Source: Tenebrio molitor (taxonomy: Eukaryota > Arthropoda > Insecta > Coleoptera > Tenebrionidae). From it: a DNA stretch of 64,000 nucleotides. Positions 42,301 to 51,300 of the stretch are shown piece by piece (position 1 is the stretch's first letter; each line of letters opens with the position of its first letter). The translations under genes and the position numbers were made by a program. The notes under the pieces were generated by a model. It had not been told where the DNA came from, did not search any database, and worked only from the letters and a program-made list of their open reading frames with translations. The stretch is taken from positions 26,908,001-26,972,000 of the forward strand of contig NC_091047.1 of assembly GCF_963966145.1 (NCBI RefSeq), in the 5' to 3' direction.

Positions 42301-45300
42301 GGAAGAACAGTTCGATTTTACTTTTGGTTTTAATTTGTTGACACCCCCGAACAATGCGCCATTGGCAGTGAGTCACCCCGATAAGTGATAACAAATTTTA
42401 ACAGGAACACCTACACTGCCGCAACTGCGATGATTCAATTTCAACAAATATAAAATCCGGTCGGTAAATATTGGAAATTTACGATGCAAGTAAAATTCCG
42501 ACGTATTGATGTGTGACGTCTTGATTCGGCTATTCCAGAATTTTAACATATCAAGAATCGAAAAAAAATTTAAAAGCCGCACCTGTAAACATACGCGGAA
42601 TATTAAAAACGAAAAAATTCTCAAGGCTTCACACTGTTTCCTATATGATTTTTTTCAAAAATCGTTTAAATCAAGGGTTTTTGGTCATTTTGATGTGTAA
42701 ATATGTAAATATGCAAATGTTGCAACTTTGCAATACTACACATCTCAATCTACCTCTCACCCAATGACATTCTGACTAATATTTAACCTGTTAGTACCAA
42801 CCAATCAGCATGGATTACGTGGGAAACTTTCGTTGAAAGAGGAAGTTGCACAGTCAATGTCGTTACTAAATTTTATAGAAGTTAATACAAAAATTTAACC
42901 TCACCGATGTGTCGAATGCAAAAAATTACATTTTTTGTTCCACGCGGTGGCGACACACGGGGGTTCAAAATTTTAAATGGTAACAGGGGTCAAATGTTAT
43001 ACATATTTTTTGAAAGCGCTTTTTATCCTCATCTAATAGTCAAAGAATTTTTAAAATTGACTGATTAAAATCAAAGGACGAGAATCAGACACGAAATTAA
43101 GTAAATTCGACCGTAATGTTCTCAACGAAATTGAATACCGTTTGGCTATCGATCAAGAAGTTGATAAAGCTCATACTGAGAATTTAATTTGACGCGATAT
43201 TTTTATTTATCTAATCCCGTGGGATAAATGACACTTATCCCACTCATTTGAGTGGAATAAGGAACTTCATTACCGGACGCATTTCATTACTCCACTCAGT
43301 AAGATAAGTGAGCTTCATTACCCCACTCAGTGGGATAAGTAAGTTATTATTCCACTGAGTGGTGTAATGAAACTGGCGGAAATAAATAAGATTTACCTTT
43401 TTTTTAATTCGGGGCGGTCTTAGATAAAATTTTGTACATAACACGTGGGCTAATAGTAGGTTATTTAACGAGTTCGTGTGTAACTTGGGCTTTTTTTGGC
43501 ATGAGTGGGCCAGTTTAAAACTCTCGTTTCACTCGAGTTTTAAACTGGCCCACTCATGCCAAAAAAAGCCCAAATTACGCAAGAACGAGTTGAATACAAC
43601 GTTTTTTTGTTAGACGAGCCCCCCAAAGGCTCCAAATCGCTGAAAATCTTTAAAATTAGCTTGAAGTTTCGTTTTGACAAGTTGTGAAATTTATCAAAAT
43701 CCGTTCACACAGGAGAAAATTCTCAAATTCTGACAGTGTCGAACAAAAAAAAAATTGATGCCCGTTACCAATGAAAATTTTTGAGTTGCACCCCCTTTTT
43801 GAAATACAAATTAGTCAACGATACAAATTTAAGGAATTTTATTTCTTACTTGACACACTGTACAAACATTTTTTAATGATATATTAAAATCAAAATTTTA
43901 AATCTTCTATCGATTAAATGAATAAAACTACATTTCCAACCAATACAAGGACATTAAACTCTTGATCAAGAAAAAATATTTTATTTTGACATTTTTGACA
44001 TAATCTAAAAGAAGATTATTTTGTTTTAAGATCGTAAATGACAGTTTACTCAGTCCCATTACCTTCTATTAATTAAGTCGATCAAGTTGCACTTCATCGC
44101 AAGATAATACTAAATATGTATTTATTAAATTCGTAATCAAAACAAGAATATGTAATATAAAGATTATAATCCCGTATAAATAACTCCAACGTAAAGGTCG
44201 TGTAAAAAAGTTATCATTATGTGATACAAATGTCCCTAATGAAAAAATAAAATCCGGCCTCGATACCGTGCTCCCTTTGTTAAATCAAAAACTTTGAATA
44301 ACATTAACTCACTAAGGCCCGGTTTATTCACCTTCAGGTAACTTTATTTGAACGGTAAGTACCATGGATCTACCAATATCAGATTCTAAATCATAGCAAC
44401 TACTGGCCAGATAAATTTACTTGAAGGTGAATAAACCGGGCCTTAATCTATTTTAACACATATTGATTAAATTGAAGATGTTTCAATTTCGATTAATGTT
44501 AGAATATTGAACTCCCGGGTCAGGCCAAAAATATCTGATTTGAATATTTTAGTATTGTGTAGTTAAACGAACGTTTTTTTTTTTTTAAATTTTAATTGAC
44601 ATGTTAAGATCAAGGTTTTAAATGTGTTATACTCGTATCTTCTGTTGATTACAATAAAGAAAGTGCATTTTACACCAATAGAATATTATACCCACTCCTG
44701 ATCAATCCCAAAATATGTATTAGATTTAAAAACTGTTTTTTTTTTCTTTAATGTTAAATGTCATATTTCATCATCTGGTCAATTTATCCCTAATTAGCAG
44801 CCTGAACATACAAAATATGTATGTACTAACATAAAATATGTAAAAATTTCTACTTCAAGTAGTCTCAAAATGTAAGATTTGCAGTTTATAAACTAATCTA
44901 TTTTTATTGAACAATAAAATAATATTGATTAAAGTGTAAAACCAGACGTTGCGTGTTCGAATATAATAAAACCTTTACAAAGCAGGAAAATACCATTTTA
45001 AAGCTCTGAATTATCAGTCATCAGCAAAAATTTAAAAAAAGAATAAAATGTCAAGCTTCAAAATTAGGAAAATATATTTTCAACTTGTTATTGCCAACTT
45101 ATTTGCATAATCTGGCCTGTAACGGTCCGTACTGATAATATTTCTTCAGTCCACAGTAAATTAAGTTTCACACAACAAGGTTGGAAGTGTTGGGACTATG
45201 AAAAATCAACAAATTTACAACTTTTTTCAATGTGAATTTAAAGTTGTATTTAATTTAATGAATCAGCAACACGTCAATTGTCATATGATCAAGAGGCTAA

Positions 45301-48300
45301 AAAATCTTACTGACACCTTTACAAATACTCCTACAACACATACAAGGAATAGATAAAATGAGTCAGAATGCCAACTTAAAATACATTGCCTTTGATATAC
45401 TTAATTAAAGCAAAACTAAAATTTATATGTAGGTACTATTCCGGCCAAAAAATTTCGTCCACCCTTTTCCTGTCATTTCATAAAAACTGGGTGTAGTTTA
45501 AATTTTATTGTCATTATGATTGACGTTTGCAAATTAAAATTTGAAATTTTTTGCTGTCACCCATAAGAACATAGACACCATTTGATTGACACATATCAAC
45601 ATGTAAAGTGAGGTTATTCGTTTCTAAAGACTATTTTACAGCATACGTGAGTGGAATGACAGTTGTGGAGGATTTTTTTTGTCCGCCATTGTATATTCAA
45701 AGAAACTGATACATAATTGTTTGTAAGCGTCACAAAGTTCCCTATCCCTATCAGTAACGGTCGTGTGACGGTTAGCGTTATCTATCATGTCAAAAATGAG
45801 TCCACTGACAAAAATCCAACTCGTTCCTTGAACCCTTTAACGAGCAGTTACGTACTGTCGCGAGCAAAAAATTCTGGTCGTCAATGTCATTTCAAAATTT
45901 GGTTAGATTGTCACAAATGAAAAAAAATTCCCTTCCTGATTATGCCCATGTCAACAAAGTGTCAGAAAATTTTATTAATTAATGTCATACAACATAATGA
46001 TTTTTACGACCATTTTACAATGGAGCATTTTACATTGCGTCAAAGCATGATTTTGACGACCAGTTTTTTTTTGCTCGTGACAGTATGTACAACTGTGAAG
46101 ATAAAAGTGGATTTACGAAGTCTCACAAAAATGTAACAACAAAATTAAAAACATTCATTTAACTCATTCAAATATGTATAGCCTAAAAATAGAAAATTTA
46201 AATAGTGTCCTTAATTAATCAATTTCCCAGTATTAAATCACTTGTACCATACGTTTTCTGTTGGGTTTAGATCGGGAAGCTGCAAAACCCACCGCCCAAA
46301 AGCTATTCCTTCAACGCGAGGTGACAGTCCAAAAGATGGCTCCCAAAATCGCACGTCATAAAAAAATTACTTTCATCTTGTCCACTACTACAACTTATTC
46401 TAACTGGTTCATTTTTATTGAAATGACCACATTCAGATCTGCAAGTCAGTTGAGTTGTCACTTGGATTGCGTAACTTTTACTTCGCCACTAAATTTGCTA
46501 GATACGCAATACTTTTTTTCTTGTTTCATGTTATAACAGAATAATTATTACCGACCACATCACTTTCTGCAAACGTTCAACTCGCATGCAGTTTCTCCAT
46601 TATTTTTCAAACCCGCAACCTTTCACGATAATCGTTATAATTATATTTTCATTACCTTTTCCACCCGCTTTAGTAACTTTTGCGCGAATTTCTTGCCACT
46701 ATTCTTCAACTCTTCCATCTTCGGACACCGCCACTCGAAAACTGTTTTATTGTTAAAGAGATTTAAACACTGGACCGATAGGCACTTTGCTGTTAGTCTC
46801 GCAGAAATAAAACAATTGTTTTGTGACACGTCAAGCACTTGATCCCATTGCTCGTAGGAGGACACCCACCGATCCCGAAATACTAAGAATTTTACACCTT
46901 CAATTCTCATTTAACGTGACACAGATGATGAGTCGCAATTTTGTAAGACTTTTTATTCGACAATGAGGTCCAGCTTCACGCCAACTAAAACCAATCCTGC
47001 TGTCAATAAACTGATTGGATTTTAATGACTCGGTCTTACTTCCTATGCGGGTAAATAGCTTCTTGAAGACATGTTCACGATCTGTTAAATAGATTTCGCA
47101 CATTTACTGCTCAGACTTTACACTTAGAAGCCACGGTTGGCAAATGGCAATAACGGAAAACGTTAGTAATTTTCATTAGTATATGCGAATTAAAAAAAAA
47201 AAGAAATCACTCAACCCGGAACTGTCTGCACTATAAAATTCTATTACAAACAACTTTGGTGTAATTAACCGACCTAGACCTTTCAGGTATTTGTTATTTC
47301 CATGCTAATACTTCCGACTCCATGCAGGGGTTATTGATCAATGATCACCTTATACTGTCCCGACCTGCCTAATTTTAATCGTCGATAATTGTCGTGGTTT
47401 TGTTTTGTTTGACAAAGTTGTTCCTAGATGTTGAGAAAAAGTGGTAATTGTCACCTTGGTCTTAGAGGAGCAACACGCGATGTGAGAAAATATCGGAAAA
47501 ACATGTCCGGCTACCATCAAATATTAATTCTGTCGTCAATTATTAAAGCAAATAGAAAGTAAGTAAAGTGTCATTACTAGTGAATATTAAAAGTTTAAAT
47601 AGTCCTTCGGTTTATTAAAAATGTTATAACTCTAATTAAGTTGGTAATAATTCCTGTACCAATGGCACAACTATTCGCACTGGGAAATATCGAAATGTCA
47701 ACTGGTCTATAAATTAAATCCACACGTTTTTGATATTTTTGAAAAAAATAACAATATAAATAAAGTGGTTTCTAGTTTATTACTCTATTCTTAAACCACA
47801 AATACTAATAACAAGTAAATTAATGACGTTACTACAGCTTTCAAATCCTTTGAAAATATTTAAGTGTAACACGTAGATTTTCTAAAAAATTAGCTTGTTC
47901 TTCACACACAGACTGGTCTGAAAGTCACCGATTCAAATCGAACCGATAAAGAATAACCGGCAAAAAACAAGCAATGGACATTTGTTTAAACTTGGAACCA
48001 TTTTCTTATTTTATAACCTCTAACTGGCGACAGTTTTTTGAGAGAAAAAGTCGCACAAAAACTCTTGATAATGTTTTTCTGATTGACAATGAATTTTAGG
48101 TAGAACAACTGGACAAATGTGTACATTCTTAAATCGGAAAAAATTCCCCAAAATTATCTAGTTTCCTAAACAATATTTAATATTGAGAACACCCATAACT
48201 AATATCAGAAATATACAGGCTTATTATAAATGATTGTCCATCGTAGTTGGCGTTGAAAATCCACACAAATTTTGAATGTGCCACCAGCCTCGACAGTGCT

Positions 48301-51300
48301 GCTAGTCCTGTGGACTAGTGCTGCTCGGGTTTCACAAGTGATATCGTTGACTATCAGAGACAATACAATGAATGAATGAATAAAGGAGGAACATTAAAAT
48401 CCATAAACAGACGCCACTGGCTTTGCTTTCTGATAAATGTAATTTTTTACAATGACTAATTCTTTATTTCAGCGCCGTCTCCCCAACGATTAGCTTATAA
48501 TAGCGCAATTCGAAGAAAATCTGAAGAAGGTAATATTTTGTTATTTATTGTCGCTGTACTAATCTCTTTCAGTCAATAAAAATCATGTGACACATTAATT
48601 ATATTCTCAAAAAAGCCTATTTGGAACAATATGTCTAAAATAATTTTTTTTTGTTCGACACTGTCAGTTGATTTCATATAAATGTTCATCAAGTGAGCTG
48701 TGCATGTGTAAAAGCACCTTTAATTTAGTTACATTACAAAAGTCATATTTATGACAGATTCATTATAGGTTATCTCCAATAAATCTTTATTTGGTGAAAA
48801 TACAAAGACAAAAGCAAATAAGAATTAGTGAATTACTGTAATTTAATCAGTAAAAAAATGTAACAGTGCTTTTGAAATCAACAATGCCGAAACGGACAAC
48901 AAAACTAAAAAATTATAATCAAGGTTCGCGCAGGGCAAGCAACTTTGAAAATCCAAGTAACTTTCACACCAACAGAAAATCAGATTTTCATGGCTTGCTT
49001 AGATGCACATTTATATGAAATTGAGTGTATGTGAACGGATTTTGATAAATGTCACCACTTGTCAAAACGAAACGTCAAGCTAATTTTAAAGATTTTATGC
49101 GATTTGGAGCCTTTAAGGGGCTCATCGAACAAAAAAAGGTTGTATTCAACTCGTTCGTGTGTCAATTGTGCTTTTTTGGCTCGCGCCAAAAAACCCCAAT
49201 TTACACAAGAACTCGTCAAATAAACTACTAGTTCCTGAACTATAAAATAAACAATTAACAACGCTTATAAATCTATATCTGCAATTACAAATATCGATTA
49301 TAAAGGTTCAGGAGCCTATCCTAAGTTATTAACTTACAGTGTCATACATTTCCTAGTTTCTTAACACAATTTTTTCAATTATAATTGTGTCTCGTAACTT
49401 TTCGAACATGCTTTATCCTTCACTTTAAAAGTTCTTAGCAGTTTAGTTCTTCAGAACTAAACCTGTTAGAGAAACTTGAAACATTTAAATTTAAATTGCA
49501 CCGAAAGTCTAATGAAAGAAAGTTTATTCACCATTTGTACAGTCGATGGGATCAATAATCAACTAATTAATACTGTGTTACTTCAGAAATCAATTTTTAA
49601 AATGCTCAAGATCTTGATCGCAACTTGAAATGGCACATTCTGCATTTTGCCTTTTAATCTTTAACAAACTCTCAGATTCAGACTCCGCTCCACAACTGCA
49701 GAATTAAAAATTTGCAGAAAACTAAGAATTAAAGTTATACTACAACCAAAGTAGTATACCGGGTGTTTGCGGGAAAAGTTCAGATGGGTTGATCTCCGAC
49801 GTCTTTAAAGTCACGAATTTGAAATATTTGAATGTAAGTCAGTGCATCCCTATCCTAATTTTAAATGACACCCTATATTTTTAATGATGGATTATGAAGG
49901 AGACCAACTTTTTAGTAGGTCTCTTTAAACTAGTTATCAATGGCAGGTTACGAGATATCTGAAACTTTGAAATTAAAAAAACACCATTTTTTTATGTTCA
50001 AAATTAAGACATTGTTTTGAAATCTTAACCAAAATATTGTTACTTAATTTTTATTTGTTATTGTCAATCGCAATTTTTTTTTAAGTAGGGTTTGAAGACA
50101 TTATTAATTTGTTTTCATTGTTCTAACCGCGCCCACTTGCTTTTTAGCAATCGATAAAAAATAAATCAAACATTTCAAAAAATGTCCTTTGTAAACTACT
50201 CCTATTACTTTTTTTTAAGCAGACGTTATAAAAAAAGGGTGTCCTCTTTCATCATAATCCGTCATTAAATATGTAAGGTGTCATTTAAAATTATGAAGTA
50301 GGAGTGGCTGGGGGGGTGGTTGAGAACGATATAATGAGACCACAACTTTACTGAATTACTTCCCTCTACGCACTGACTCACACCCAAAACAGTCACTCGA
50401 ACTTTTAGGGCTGACATCCAGTATAAGGGGTGTTTTTTAAAATTTGGCGTCGAAGTAGGCGTTGAATTGTCGATTGTGAATGCACTATACAGGTTAAGGA
50501 TCACGGATCAGCTTTTACGCTTTTACACGAGTGGTGCGTTCTCAATCGACTCTCCAACGCCTACTTCGACGTCAAATTTAAAAAAACATCCTTTATGTAT
50601 CGGTCAATTTTAGCAATAAAAACATTATTTTACAGAACTTCAGTCATATTTTCCTTAAAAAATTACATATTGTCAAAATTTGTTAATTTTGCCTCATTTG
50701 ACTTACATTCCATCAAGTAATAAAATCAGGATATAATCGTTTAACTCTAAATTAGAGAAGATACATTGATCTTCGGATTTCTGACCTGCAGATTAAAAAC
50801 TGATTGCGAAGCGGCTGTTTTATCTTTGAAATATCTATTTCAAACAAATTGTTCGCACTTACGCATACCGAAATAAAACAATCTCTCGCTAATACAATTA
50901 CGGTACGCAAACTGGTCACATCTGGTTATTTTGCTTGATCGATCTTTAACCTCACCAATTAAGTTTTTTTTCGTCATATACGAGCATAACTGTACAAACA
51001 AACTGTGTGCCATAAAACCGTACTAAATTGTTGAACTTTAGAACAAACCAAACATTCCACGTGGAATCACCACATCTTCACTATTTAAAGCCAATCCAAA
51101 CAAAATGTTCATTCTAGGTAAATGTCAATGTTTACACTGACATAACAATTGTAAAAAAACATTATTTAGTGTAGTATTTTTAGCACTACAATTCCAAGTC
51201 ACAGGTAAAATATAATTTAATTTTCCAAGAATTGCAAACACCAACGACAAAATTTATTTTCATTCTTAATTAGTGGCATCGATCATGTCTTGTTTGATTT

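Noticed and set aside
43218..43375. CRISPR-like array
   Set aside because: Repeats are short, palindromic, in both orientations and without unique spacers of constant length; the genome is animal.
43453..43757. Helitron 3' end based on the strong hairpin
   Set aside because: No CTRR terminus follows the hairpin at the usual spacing and no 5' TC end or AT target is evident.
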